A stretch of 64,000 bases of DNA, from NCBI RefSeq assembly GCF_963678635.1, contig NC_087067.1, positions 4,039,072-4,103,071 of the forward strand. Reading direction: 5' to 3'. The notes beneath the pieces are model-generated. The model was given only the letters and a program-made list of their open reading frames with translations, did not search any database and was not told the DNA's origin. This document shows positions 11,333-21,145 of the stretch, piece after piece (within the stretch, counting starts at the first letter, position 1; each line of letters begins with the position of its first letter). A program made the position numbers and the translations under genes. Origin of the DNA: Symsagittifera roscoffensis (Eukaryota > Xenacoelomorpha > Acoela > Convolutidae).

Positions 11333-12224
11333 GTAATAAACAAGCTGTATTTTCCGAATCTTTTGTGTTTTGAAGAGTGTACTGGACCATGTGTTTGGGC
11401 TGTTTTACTTTTGCAAATTTTACAAATTTTTTTTTTACAAGTTTTGACAATTAATTAGCGGTTTTTGAGAACTTATTATACAGTATGATAGATATTGATC
11501 CGCTCGGCTTAACATTAAAAAAGATTTTACTTTCAATTACATTTCGTACAGTTATGGGGGCTAAAAATTGCTAAGTTTGCCAATTTGGGATAATTAACGA
11601 GCAAAATGTTGCGTTTTTATCTAAACGTTTAAACAGTGAATAAAGTTTCATCAACTTTTTAGATCAAAGCTATTTATTAGACGTTACAAGGCAGTCGGAA
11701 TGTTGATGAATTCCTCTGGTAACTTTGTTTGAATTTTGGGGATCGAAATTGAACTTCGACGCTCGAGTTGTTTTTTTGTTCTACCTCAACAGCCCATATC
11801 AAAAATCTGCGTTATAGTTTGAGACGTATAGGATAATAACATGACTAATGGAGGCGTAGCAAACTGAATGCGAGCCTCTTGGCCTGCTCATTTAAAATAA
11901 TTACTGATGGGGCACGCTTCAATTTGAGTTTAAAATTCAAATGGGAGAAAAGAAACTCAATTCTAATTGCGCTAATAGCCTTATAATAAGCGGCACACAT
12001 GCAACTAAGATGGTTCTCATGACCAGTTAGTTTGTCTCAAACCAATTTGGAGTAAATTTGACTGTGGAATAAATGGCCACATTTTGATATTTGCGCATAC
12101 CTTGTCAGTATCATAAATTAAGATTACGACGATTATCCATAAAAGGGAAGGTTAACCAACGAACTGTACAGCTCATCACGGCTAACCTTTCTTGTTCCTC
12201 TGCTTAAGAACTACATGCAATTTT
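11333..12224. other. Intergenic, nothing recognised
   Basis: AT-rich sequence with no supportable gene or RNA. The stretch near 11560-11620 (gctaaaaattgctaagtttgcc) weakly recalls the body of the hairpin-ended repeat family. Confidence 0.4.
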
Positions 12225-12351
12225 TTTTGGATGTTTTTTGGGCTGGGTAATGTTGCCTCACCCTAAAGCAACGAGCACGGATCATGAGGAGCCTCGAACA
12301 TTCGACCTTTCGGTTGAGAGACGGAGACGTAACCACTTCACCGCCGCTCCC
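12225..12351 (-). repeat. tRNA-derived SINE with A and B boxes
   Basis: On the minus strand the sequence starts GGGAGCGGCGG. An A-box-like TGAAGTGGTTA starts at +12 (12340-12330) and a B-box-like GTTCGAGGC at +53 (12299-12291). This is the order and spacing of the internal pol III promoter of a tRNA. The 3' part ends in an A-rich tract around 12225-12240. I infer a tRNA-headed SINE rather than a functional tRNA, because the acceptor stem does not close. The 75-codon open frame over it is spurious. Confidence 0.6.
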
Positions 12352-12480
12352 ATATATATTTATTACAAAGCGCGCATAGTTTAATCCTCGAAAATTAGCA
12401 AATTGCAGTTTCTCAAACCCTACAGAACTCTGTCTCAACTGGTTGCAATATATAGAGCAAACTAATTAAAAACTAGAACA

Positions 12481-12960
12481 AGATTGCTTGTGTGTCAAGG
12501 CGATGCCTTGAATGTTCCGATTTCACTTTAAGGCCAATTACAAAGTTTTTTGGTTGAATAATTGACAAAATAATTGAAGAAACTTTTTTTTTTCATTTCG
12601 TTCCCCCACATGATATGTAAGACACAAAGGGTGTGTTTGGCGTCTATCATTGTTTCAAAAAGGCTAAAATAAAATTGCTGGCCTAAATTCAAATTGGAAC
12701 GCATTCATTGGCGGCTTAAGCGTATTATAAGGCCGCTTTCGCGTATTCATTGGCCGCTTACACGTATTACGCGTATTATTTTCGAACCCCTGTAACATTA
12801 CAAAACAAAACATCACAGGAGAAATTTCTTTTTAAATTTAAGCTCAGGACAACAATATCTTTGATTCCGTCGAAAATGCTTAGTTAAGAAATCGAAAATC
12901 GACTGAATAAAAAAACACATCATCATAAATATTCCACACTTTCTTCGAAAAAATATTGAG
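12481..12960 (+). repeat. Hairpin-ended repeat family, copy b
   Basis: This begins AGATTGCTTGTGTG, then the hairpin TCAAGGC GAT GCCTTGA at 12495-12511, then ATGTTCCGAT. The body includes ttaagctcaggacaacaat and ccgtcgaaaatgcttagtt, shared with 46055-46110. It ends near tattccacactttcttcg, the degenerate counterpart of 46170. Non-coding. Confidence 0.65.
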
Positions 12961-14067
12961 AAGACAAACAAAAAATGCTGTTGAAATTTTGAAAATAGTT
13001 TTTAAAACTCAAGCCCTTTGCTGAAAAAAGAAAAATCGTTTGCCAGTTTTTTTGTGACGTTTGGTTTCGTGGATGCAAATCGGACTAACTAATTCGCGCT
13101 GCTGTTCCTTGCTGCCACGAGATCTGAGTCAAAATTGACTTCTCGATGAAAAAGCGCTAAGGTAAAATCATGCTTCGACGGAATTTACTGTATTTTTTTG
13201 TATCTCGAATCAGTTTAATTCTGTCTGTTAAAAACTTTTTTCCTTGCCACAACTGCATGTTTTAACATTTATTATTTTTATTATTTTATATTATTGTGTG
13301 ATTTGTATAAAAATTGGCATGCGGGATGTTTAGGTTATGACAAATATATTTAGTGTTCATACTTATCCTAGTGAAATCAGTCGTTACACCATAAAACTGA
13401 TGCTCATCTGACATGACGGCGAGTAAAAATAGCCACTGTACTTATTTATTAAGTTGAATACACATTTTGACACGGTTTTAAACAGTAGATTTCCGACGTC
13501 ATAGTAAGCAGTTTTAGGTTAACTTGCTTCGTTCAAATTCGTTGAACGAGAAAAATGAAGCCAACAATTTAGTTTTAACTAAATAATGTGGGTTGACGGA
13601 CCTTTTTTCGGTCAACTGGGAGGGAATTGAATCAACTTTAAGACGATCATTTTCAATTTAAGGATGAATCAATCTTATTTTAACAAATGTCATGAAAAAT
13701 TTAAAGCGGTGATTCATTTTTATGGACTAGGTTATTGGGTCCCCGTTTAATGTTGTCGGTATTTTGTCCTTGAAAATGGGTCGAATTTAATGATTCACTT
13801 CAAGACTAACAGCAAAATTTACAGTTCTGCTAAGTAATGTGAACTACATGGCTAAATTCCGGAGAAGTCTGGTTGTAAAAGACGGCTGGCTTCGATGGTT
13901 TGTAAACAAGTATTTCGACAGAAGATCAAAAGAATTGATTACATGCAAATCCAGTTTTATGTGAAAGTACAATTCCTAATTTCTAGCTAACCCAAACTTT
14001 CGAGCCTATAGGGCAAAATCGTTAGTTCGCCAAACTAGTCGATATTGCTATGCTAGTTCTTCATACA
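12961..14067. other. Intergenic, nothing recognised
   Basis: There is no convincing ORF, RNA or repeat structure apart from ordinary AT-rich runs. Confidence 0.4.
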
Positions 14068-15006
14068 CCCGGGTTGACCTCCATACACCAAAAATGCTTA
14101 TCATACAATTCCATACATCAAGTTTGTGGAAAATGCTTGTCATACAATTTTCATACAATTTCTAAAAATGGTTGAAAAAAGATATAAACTTATTTCTGTG
14201 GCTGTTTGATTCTAATAAAACAGTCTGGTGATAAAAAAACCGAAATTTTCCTTTTTGAAAAAAATGCTTATCATACAATTCCCATAAATGGAAATTGTAT
14301 GACTGGCATTTTTTTGATGGCGACACAAAAAATTTTTCAAGTAAATTTGAAAATCTGGCCCAAAAATTTTTTTGGTTTTTTTTCAACCGCAAATCGAATT
14401 TCACACGCAAACAAACATTTTTCGAAAAAAAATTTTTGCATGCAAAATTTAATTTTTTTGTGTGCATAACGTAGTCCTGGATACGATAATTATAGCTTTT
14501 ATTTTCTTTTCACCTAAATTTTTTTTTCAAAAACGCTGAAAATTCCTATTTATTTTGTATTGGGTGTTTATGTATGCCTTGATCAATGTCTGATAATTTG
14601 AAAACTCAAAAATTTAAAATAATCATCATTGAAAAATTTTGCCAAAAAACAAAAGTTTGTTACTTTTGTTATATGAATTGTGAAAGACAAACCAATTCAG
14701 GTCGTTTTCTATGCATTGTAAATGCAAGTCCGTCCAACCTTTGGTGCTTTGAGTAACCAAGGTCTTTGTCACTAGTGTTCGGTTGCAAACACTACCGAAA
14801 ATTTTTCAGAAACTAAATTTAGAAAGAAAAAAATAAAAATTTTTGGTTTATGGGAAAACACCTATCATACAATTTTCATATATGGAAAAATGCTTATCAT
14901 AGAGTTTTCATACAATTTTCTGTACGTATGGAATTGTATGAAATTGTATGACAAGAAGTTTCTCATATATGGAAATTGTATGATAAGAAGTTTTGGTCAA
15001 CCCGGG
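14068..15006. mobile_element. Non-autonomous element with perfect CCCGGGTTGACC inverted ends
   Basis: The left end CCCGGGTTGACC (14068-14079) is matched exactly by GGTCAACCCGGG at 14995-15006. Subterminal zones contain many copies, in both orientations, of a motif like tgcttatcatacaattttcatatatgg. That is typical of transposase-binding arrays. No transposase ORF is present; the 101- and 87-codon frames on opposite strands at 14162-14469 overlap repeats and look spurious. Relatives lie at 33819-34747 and at 63716-63930. Confidence 0.75.
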
Positions 15007-15585
15007 CACTATGTTTACAATAGCATTCATCAAGTTCTATGGACATCAAATAGTTGCGTCAACTCCAAATGAATCAGTACTAAGTTAAGCTGATAATTCA
15101 CACCAGTTTAAGGCAATCATTTAACTTGTAGTTCTAGATCGATTAAAACTTGAAGTATTTTTTGATTACAATTTAAATTATTTTGAATCGATGACACAAT
15201 TTTCTGTTAACGTGCCAAGTTTATCTGCTTTTGCTGAAAAGGTTTGTTATTTTCAAGATTTTTCTGAGCAAAACAGGATGTACAGTCTAACCTGCTCGTA
15301 TCAATTATAGCTTATAGACAGTAACCGTACATGTTAAAATTGCGATAGAGGGGTCCCAAGAACTAACATGAAGGAAATTTTTTTAATGCTTCGGTGATGT
15401 CAAACGAACATCGAAAAGTTGGCACAAATGAGGCTGGTCGTTAGCATTTGAGACGAATCTTTGAAAACGACCGAGCGGCGTCTATTTAAACTTAATTCCT
15501 GTATTGGCTTAGATTTAAATTGGTGTGGGTGGGACCCCCTCCCCCGTCACACTTGATTATTTTGAGGGGGGAGCGCGCGCCGAAA
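15007..15585. other. Intergenic; right part is the left half of the MITE split by the LTR element
   Basis: Nothing is recognised to about 15500. From about 15535 the C- and G-rich runs and gagcgcgcgc (15571) match the interior of 10943-11332. This shows the LTR element landed inside an older MITE whose left edge I cannot place exactly. Confidence 0.5.
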
Positions 15586-15589
15586 ATAC
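15586..15589. other. Target-site duplication, left (atac)
   Basis: The 4-bp atac abuts the left LTR and is repeated exactly at 25403-25406 after the right LTR. Confidence 0.75.
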
Positions 15590-16747
15590 TTTACTAAGCA
15601 CTCATTGCTGGTTGAATGCTTAGTAATTTTATCCTAAATTATAAGTCTCACCTTAGATCGTCAAATTGTCTTGACAAAAAGTAGAGTAGAAACAATAGTT
15701 AGAAAAGGTATGAATTAATTAGTTGGTTAGATACAGAGCACTGGGTTATTAGATTATATAAATGAATCGAACAGCTTAAAGAAATATACCTATGAGGGGA
15801 GGTTGAGCTAATCTTATTTTGTTCATCAATATTTTATCTTCTTACTAAGGTCGGTGGCTGATTAGTATGTATGGTTGCCCTTGATGTTTGTCCAAGTCAG
15901 CACTTCTGGTTGGGTCGTCTGAATCGTCTTGCCGTAGTCCTTTGGGTACTTGTAGTCCAGACTTCCTCGGGGGTGCGTATCTCGATTATCTCGATTTATA
16001 ATTTTTCAAATCAAACTTAAAATGAGAATTTATTCTCTTTTTATAAATGAAAAGGGCTAGATTAATTTTATTGTTAGGGCAGAAAAGAAAAATTATTTAT
16101 TTTTAAAAGATCTGACTGAAGAGAACTGACTTGCTGCTTACTGAGCAAAATGAAACACTGAAGATTTCAGGCCAGTCCTTTTGCTCGTAAGCATAAACCG
16201 GCGGCTGATTCAATCTTTAATTATTCAGGTTTCACCTGCTCCTTTGTTCTCCCTTTTTAATAAGGGAATTTTCAACTAGTTTTTGTTTGATTTTTTCAAA
16301 TCAAATATCTTCAACTTATTAGTCCCCTTTGATAAAAACCGCAGCCTTCAGTTTGTCTTATTAAAAATTCATATTACTCTCTCTGATGCATCATATTGCA
16401 GGTGCACCTCTGCTTAATCAAAGCAAGGAGAATTTCAGTGCAGCCGGCAAGACTGCTAAATATTTATCCAGTTTGTTTCAAGTTAAGTTAAAAGGGACGT
16501 ATTAATAATCGCCGCCCTTTTAAAATATTGAGCATGAAAAAATGAGAAAAATTGGACAAGTATTTAAAAAGGAGTGGATTTTCAAAACAAGATTTTATAG
16601 TCCTAATAAGAGTAAATCAGTCAATATCTGATTTAGTGAAAAGAGGCTTTAATTTAAATGGCACGCTCCAATTTAGAATTGGGTCGTTAAATAAACAATT
16701 AAGACAATGGTCTTTTGTGTGTGTGTGTAGTATTTCGCAATACTACA
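15590..16747 (-). repeat. 3' LTR (left copy)
   Basis: This 1,158-bp direct repeat matches 24245-25402. I saw three mismatches: 15600 A vs G, about 16276 C vs G, and about 16364 A vs G. In the element's sense it starts TGTAGTATT and ends GCTTAGTAAA, so the 3' terminus is not the usual CA. A 9-bp inverted repeat with a 4-nt loop (16726-16747) marks the sense 5' terminus. Confidence 0.92.
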
Positions 16748-16765
16748 ACTCACCCCTTTTTTTAG
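16748..16765 (-). promoter_or_regulatory. Polypurine tract
   Basis: Read on the minus strand, AAAAAAAGGGGTGAGT lies directly against the TGTAGTATT start of the 3' LTR. It is purine-only except for two T. Its position and composition fit the plus-strand DNA primer site. Confidence 0.75.
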
Positions 16766-16894
16766 AAAATTAAGCTGTTCGATTCTTACAGTTATCATGG
16801 TGAAAATTTAAACACTTTAATGGTTAAATACTATAGTTATAAAATTTAAAGAGAACATCAAACGAAAAAGTTATAAAGATAAGTTAGTTTTTAT

Positions 16895-17578
16895 CTAGAG
16901 CTTCCTTCCGGATTCAAGCTCCACATTGTATGATCTGAGGATCGCTATCTTCCTCTGTGAAGCCTCAAGTTTTTGTTGCAACTTCACGATTTTCTTCTTT
17001 TTAATTTTGTTTTTGATTCGTAGTCTGCTCATTCCGTCCGTAAGTTGTTGAATGTCCTGTTCTTCCTGTCTGTTTTTTACATGGTTCGGAAAAGCAGTTA
17101 TTCCCTCGAACGGAATGGTGACTTGCGTGCCTCCTGCCTTGAGGATGTTGCCGTGTTCCTCCCTCTTCTTTAATTTCCAGAAGTTGTTTTCGTTCTTTAT
17201 AACCCCTTCTGGCTGGGTTATGAAGTCGATAGGCATCATCGCCTGTTCCATTGTCGTTGAGTTAACGACTTCAATGAACGATGGCAGTTTCCATCTGTTA
17301 AAATTTTCCTTTATTGAGTACTTTAAACTCGTTATATATTTTGGATTTTCCGTATCCAATTTGGTTTCTCTGCACTTCTGCAGCTCCAATCTTTGGGTTA
17401 AACTGGGAAAGCTGCGAGGGTTCTTATTTAACCCGTCGTCTATTGACAAAGATTGAACTGCTAGAGGTTTCCGTTGTTTCTTCCTGAGGGGCAGCTTTCT
17501 TTTGAACTCCTCTGGTGCTGGGTCTGCGTTTCTGCAATTCCAGTTTAAAATTGGGTCGTATTCCATTTTGCTAAACAT
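16895..17578 (-). CDS. Unknown 227-aa ORF at the 3' end of the LTR element
   Basis: I do not recognise this protein. The ATG at 17578 (MFSKMEYDPI) is preferred; the frame extends one codon upstream only through TTG. The first ~50 residues are rich in Lys/Arg and Pro (KRKLPLRKKQRKP). The C-terminal ~50 residues (from KNKIKKKKIVKL) are very basic and predict a coiled coil with heptad Leu/Ile. There is no signal peptide, membrane segment or furin-like site, so it is not an evident envelope protein. It ends ~150 bp before the 3' LTR, the position of env or accessory genes in LTR elements. It is intact despite lying in otherwise non-coding sequence, which suggests it is or was selected. It could be a nucleic-acid-binding accessory factor (inference) or a captured host fragment. 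Confidence 0.6.
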   Translation of the reverse strand: MFSKMEYDPILNWNCRNADPAPEEFKRKLPLRKKQRKPLAVQSLSIDDGLNKNPRSFPSLTQRLELQKCRETKLDTENPKYITSLKYSIKENFNRWKLPSFIEVVNSTTMEQAMMPIDFITQPEGVIKNENNFWKLKKREEHGNILKAGGTQVTIPFEGITAFPNHVKNRQEEQDIQQLTDGMSRLRIKNKIKKKKIVKLQQKLEASQRKIAILRSYNVELESGRKL

Positions 17579-17738
17579 CAATATAAAATGACCAAATATT
17601 CAAAATCCCGAATTACATTCGGATATTAAGGCTAATTATCAAATGTTTGAACGATGAAGGACAAAGTGTAAAATTGTATATATATAAAAGGTGGAAAATA
17701 TAATCTTGTGGTTCCACACAAACCCACCACGGAAAACA

Positions 17739-17822
17739 AATGAAGAAAGACGATCATGGTGTTTATTAACCACAGGAATACAAATCAAGAAAGACGATCA
17801 TGGTGTTTATTAACCACAGGAA
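17739..17822. repeat. Two tandem ~44-bp units
   Basis: The unit gaagaaagacgatcatggtg followed by tttattaaccacaggaata occurs twice in a row with one or two differences. It lies inside the LTR element between the unknown ORF and the pol remnant. Confidence 0.85.
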
Positions 17823-18299
17823 TAAAGCACTTTACAACACTGAGTTAAGCTCAGATATTAACCTTATGTAGTTAAAGTAAAAATGGAAATTTGGGCATTA
17901 ATTAACCCCTAATTTTAAATGTATGTCCACCTGGTTGTCATAATCAGCAATTTTTGTTTCATTTTTTGATAAGAAAAAGAAAAGATTTGAATTAGAATCA
18001 AATCAAAATGAAATATCGAAGAAAAGGAAAATTAAACAGACAATTTGCAAACTGTATAATTTTTTAAAAAGTAAGTTTATTAGTTTCTCTTTGGTTTTAA
18101 TCCTCTGCATCAATCCATGTTCACATCTTTAGTACAGAAAGTCATCCTGAACTTTATGATGCAAAAATTTAACGTAAACAATCTGAAAGATGATGCGGTC
18201 CAATTTTCAAAGTGTTGCTTCTGAAAATTTGTTGCTTTTAAGGGTTTAAATGCCTGCATGTTGGGATTTTGAACTACCGAATTGATATTTTGGCCAAAT

Positions 18300-18568
18300 T
18301 GTGAGGAGTGAATCATAAGAGTCTCAAAGGCTGCATACAGCCACCAACAAGCACTTGCGTTGTTGAAAGAATATGGTACCATAATTTTAAAAAGGCTACA
18401 TGAAGCCACCAACAAATGCTGGCATAAACCTGCGGCGGGTCGGGTCGAAAAACGTTTGTTCGCCCATTTTATGATAAAGAACATTGTTGAAAAGTTTACT
18501 CAATGTGTTGAGAAGAAAAGAGGTGATATTTCCCTTTTTGATGAATTTCTTCTAGTTTGCATTTTGTA
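18300..18568 (+). other. Antisense open frame with internal 64-bp duplication
   Basis: A plus-strand frame of about 86 codons between stops at 18309 and 18568 reads like protein (ALLKEYGTIILKRLHEATNK, then FAHFMIKNIVEKF). It has no ATG near its start and lies antisense to the retroelement. Within it, aaggctgcatacagccaccaacaa (18327) recurs as aaggctacatgaagccaccaacaa (18391). It may be an exon captured with flanking DNA, or chance. I do not recognise it. Confidence 0.25.
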
Positions 18569-19219
18569 ACTTGAAAACTACAAAGATAATAATTATTGTC
18601 ATCGGTCCCTACTTGGGCCCTAAGAGGAATCCGATGGTGCAAATTAACTTCGCAGAATGAGTTTGTTACAATTTTACATTGGCTAGTTCTTTCATCAAAG
18701 GTTTCACTCTATTAATTCTCGGTATTGTATGTAGGGTAATTTGACATTCCCTTAAGTGTAATACTGAATTTTCAGTTAATAAAACCGCCTGAAAATGAAA
18801 TTAATATAGACTCGTAAAACTGTAATATTTGAAACTCCTGGCCTTTTGCAATTTTTTTTCCAAATATGTTGAAGTCGAAAAACTTTTTTTGTCTGAGCCA
18901 TTGGGTTCCGATCCCTCTATCTTTTTTTGATTTTGAGGATGGTCCAAAACTGTTAGCGTACTTGACTGTTTTCGATCTCGGTTAAGAATTAAATCCGTGT
19001 TCATGCATTTTGGCATAACCTTTTGGGTGTCATACAGAACAGCTATTCATTGTAGTACATTTGTAGGATAATATTTGTAATCTAATTTTTTAGTAATTTT
19101 AAACAAAGTTTACTGCCCAGTATACAAAACGCTAGGTGAATTTCACAAACTTAAAGCGTTATAAAATCTTTAATGAAAACTTCACATTTATAAATATTTC
19201 AAAACAGGAAGAAATGGGT

Positions 19220-19333
19220 TTATTTTATTTCTATGTTTTCAAACGTTTGGCCTATTACACCTTTGTTTATATTTACTTTTGATTCTCTGGAATTTTTAAG
19301 TACGATAGGCATTGACTTAATTTCATTCCTACA
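19220..19333 (-). pseudogene. Pol linker remnant after protease stop
   Basis: The protease frame continues in register beyond its TAG (19336-19334) for 37 more codons to a TAA at 19220. The segment MPIVLKNSRESKVNINKG followed by VIGQTFE resembles the stretch that in Ty3/gypsy Pol precedes reverse transcriptase (x-V-x-V-x-N x(6) V-x-I-x-K-G-x-x-I-G). No reverse transcriptase follows. Either the TAG is read through or this is simply the stub left after pol was lost. Confidence 0.5.
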
Positions 19334-19960
19334 CTAAGTGCTTTTTGCATTAATTCCTTTTTGTTCTAAGGACTTATCAATTCTAAACGATGTTCCTGCT
19401 TTGAAAACTATGCCTGCTGGAGAAATTGAAATTACGCGGGATGATTGTGGTGCAATAGTTATTTTTTTATCGAGAAGTACATTTTGATAAAAGCTTAGAT
19501 ATGGATAACTTTTGCTTCTTATAATACTGATAGGAACTGTTAAATCTGGGTACTTTTTTAATTCTAAGTTTAAATTTGGAAAGTTTATTGATTTAATGTT
19601 GTGAAAAATGAAATCCATTCCTAATATATTTAGATCGCATCCGTTCTCGGCTGAAATCCATGCTTTGATTTTTACCGGATTATCAGTGTTTGTACCAAAA
19701 GTTGAGTCAAAATTGGTATAACCTATAAGTTTAAGCTTTTCTCCATTAACAGCAACTGTGTTTGATCTAGATTTATTCAGCTGTAGAGGCTGTATTTTAC
19801 AATATTGTTCATAACTGTCAAAATTAATAAGTGAACATGTTGCTCCAGTGTCTAGTAGAAATTGGGTTTCCAGACCGTTATTTTTATTTTTGTCTCCGAC
19901 GGGATGTTGGTATAAGTTAATGTATAATTGTATTTTTGGTTCAGACGGAGACTGATCTAG
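19334..19960 (-). CDS. pro: Retroviral-type aspartic protease, expressed by -1 frameshift from gag
   Basis: This 208-codon frame has no ATG of its own before residue 115 and opens exactly where the gag frame slips by -1. The catalytic motif LLDTGA lies at residues 35-40, the flap region follows, and the conserved ILG (NILGMDF) is at 112-114. This is the expected spacing for a retropepsin. The C-terminal ~90 residues contain the post-protease linker common in Ty3/gypsy Pol (ITIAPQSSRVISI). The protein would be made as a Gag-Pro fusion and process the polyprotein inside particles. It is intact. It ends in TAG with similarity continuing beyond it. Confidence 0.85.
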   Translation of the reverse strand, partial: LDQSPSEPKIQLYINLYQHPVGDKNKNNGLETQFLLDTGATCSLINFDSYEQYCKIQPLQLNKSRSNTVAVNGEKLKLIGYTNFDSTFGTNTDNPVKIKAWISAENGCDLNILGMDFIFHNIKSINFPNLNLELKKYPDLTVPISIIRSKSYPYLSFYQNVLLDKKITIAPQSSRVISISPAGIVFKAGTSFRIDKSLEQKGINAKST

Positions 19961-19966
19961 TTTAAA
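19892..19966 (-). promoter_or_regulatory. -1 programmed ribosomal frameshift site (gag-pro)
   Basis: In the gag frame the last codons are GAT TTA AAC TAG, so T TTA AAC (19966-19960) is a canonical X XXY YYZ slippery heptamer in the correct phase. The stop follows at once. After a 7-nt spacer (19959-19953) comes GTCTCCG (19952-19946), which pairs perfectly with CGGAGAC (19898-19892) over a 47-nt loop that could form a pseudoknot. Slipping gives CTA GAT CAG, the first codons of the open protease frame. Confidence 0.85.
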
Positions 19967-21051
19967 TCAACAAGTTCACACTCATTATCGGTATAGTCTC
20001 CTGGAATGTCATCATCGCTAAAATTGTGGATCTGGTAAGGTGAATGATAATCGTTATTTTCGTTGAAGGGTTTTTTACTGTTCGACCTGTCACGCGATTG
20101 AGAACTTTCATTGAAGTTTGACAAAAGCCTGAATTCTTGTTGGGGATTTATGTCATTGAATTTGTTGTCTACTCTTGACCTATTCTTACTATAGTTATGA
20201 TAACTTCTGTTTGAATTCTCTCTTAATTGAAGCGAGTCATAATTTTGCTCCTGTTGATCATTATATTTAAAGCAATTTCTTATCGTATGGCCTGACATAC
20301 AACACCAGTTGCAAAACATTGGGTTGTTTTGTTTGTTTCTATGCTCCTTTGGGTTATAAGCTGCGTTTATTTTATGATCCTTCATTAGTCCTGTTAACTC
20401 TTTAAGTTGATCCTTTATTCCCTCTATTTCCAATTTATTATCTATGCTACTGGATGCTGTTCCGATAAACTCACTACTTATTGCAAAACTTAAGTCTTTT
20501 GTGGCAATATGATCTTTCAATAGTTGCCAAGTTGCGGGTGGATTCTCAATTAGGAATTGATGCGCCTTTTGTTTTAAGCCAGGCGGGCTTAAGCCGCGTA
20601 CAAAGAATTCCATTTTCTTTGCTGTTCTTTGATCATCATTAAAAGTTGGATTAGGCCATCCACGGTCTACTGCGGTGCTTAATCTATGTATGTAGCTTTT
20701 AATGAATTCATCAGGTTGTCTTTTTATGTTTTCTGCTTCTATTCGTCTCCTATATTTATCCTTATCATCAGTGAATCTATCTATGAATTGATCTCTTATA
20801 TCATTCCAAGGTAAGTTTGCTGCTAATCCCTGATACCATTGAGCGGCTGGACCTCTTAATATTGAACCAAATAAGGCTCTTTGTCTGTTATCATATGCGT
20901 CTTGTTCGTCACCTGCATCTCCTGGTCTAGTGCCTAGGGAAAATGCTATCTTTTTCTCTACTATATCAAGAAAATCTCTTGCATCTTCATTCGGGTCTAA
21001 GCCGGTAAACTTTTCGAGAGCTAAATCTGGGTATGCTACTACATTTGCCAT
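19957..21051 (-). CDS. gag: Gag polyprotein with CCHC zinc knuckle
   Basis: A 364-residue ORF starts at the ATG at 21051. Residues ~15-190 have the features of the retrotransposon Gag/capsid domain: FTGLDPNEDARDFLD, RGPAAQWYQGL, WNDIRDQFIDRF and a C-terminal helix-rich half. A zinc knuckle of the form CX2CX4HX4C uses Cys247, Cys250, His255 and Cys260. Beyond it the tail is Ser/Asn/Arg-rich, then acidic, ending VDLN at the frameshift site. The protein should form the particle and bind element RNA. It is intact. Lying in the same LTR pair as the PBS and PPT, it defines the element's orientation. Confidence 0.9.
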   Translation of the reverse strand: MANVVAYPDLALEKFTGLDPNEDARDFLDIVEKKIAFSLGTRPGDAGDEQDAYDNRQRALFGSILRGPAAQWYQGLAANLPWNDIRDQFIDRFTDDKDKYRRRIEAENIKRQPDEFIKSYIHRLSTAVDRGWPNPTFNDDQRTAKKMEFFVRGLSPPGLKQKAHQFLIENPPATWQLLKDHIATKDLSFAISSEFIGTASSSIDNKLEIEGIKDQLKELTGLMKDHKINAAYNPKEHRNKQNNPMFCNWCCMSGHTIRNCFKYNDQQEQNYDSLQLRENSNRSYHNYSKNRSRVDNKFNDINPQQEFRLLSNFNESSQSRDRSNSKKPFNENNDYHSPYQIHNFSDDDIPGDYTDNECELVDLN

Positions 21052-21145
21052 TTTTGTTTAATTCACTCAATGTTTTGTTAACAATATATAAAGGGTTTTG
21101 GATGTGTTGTGTACTGATCAATTGTTCGGACTGAAATAATTGTAT

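Noticed and set aside
14162-14469. Opposite-strand frames of 101 and 87 codons
   Set aside because: Lie within the CCCGGG element's AT-rich subterminal repeats and mirror each other.
17052-17456. 134-codon plus-strand frame
   Set aside because: Shadow of the minus-strand unknown ORF 16895-17578, which has the better start and composition.
17600-19220. Looked for reverse transcriptase (YxDD/FxDD), RNase H or integrase (HHCC, DDE) on the minus strand
   Set aside because: No such motif or sufficiently long open frame seen; a profile search would be decisive.
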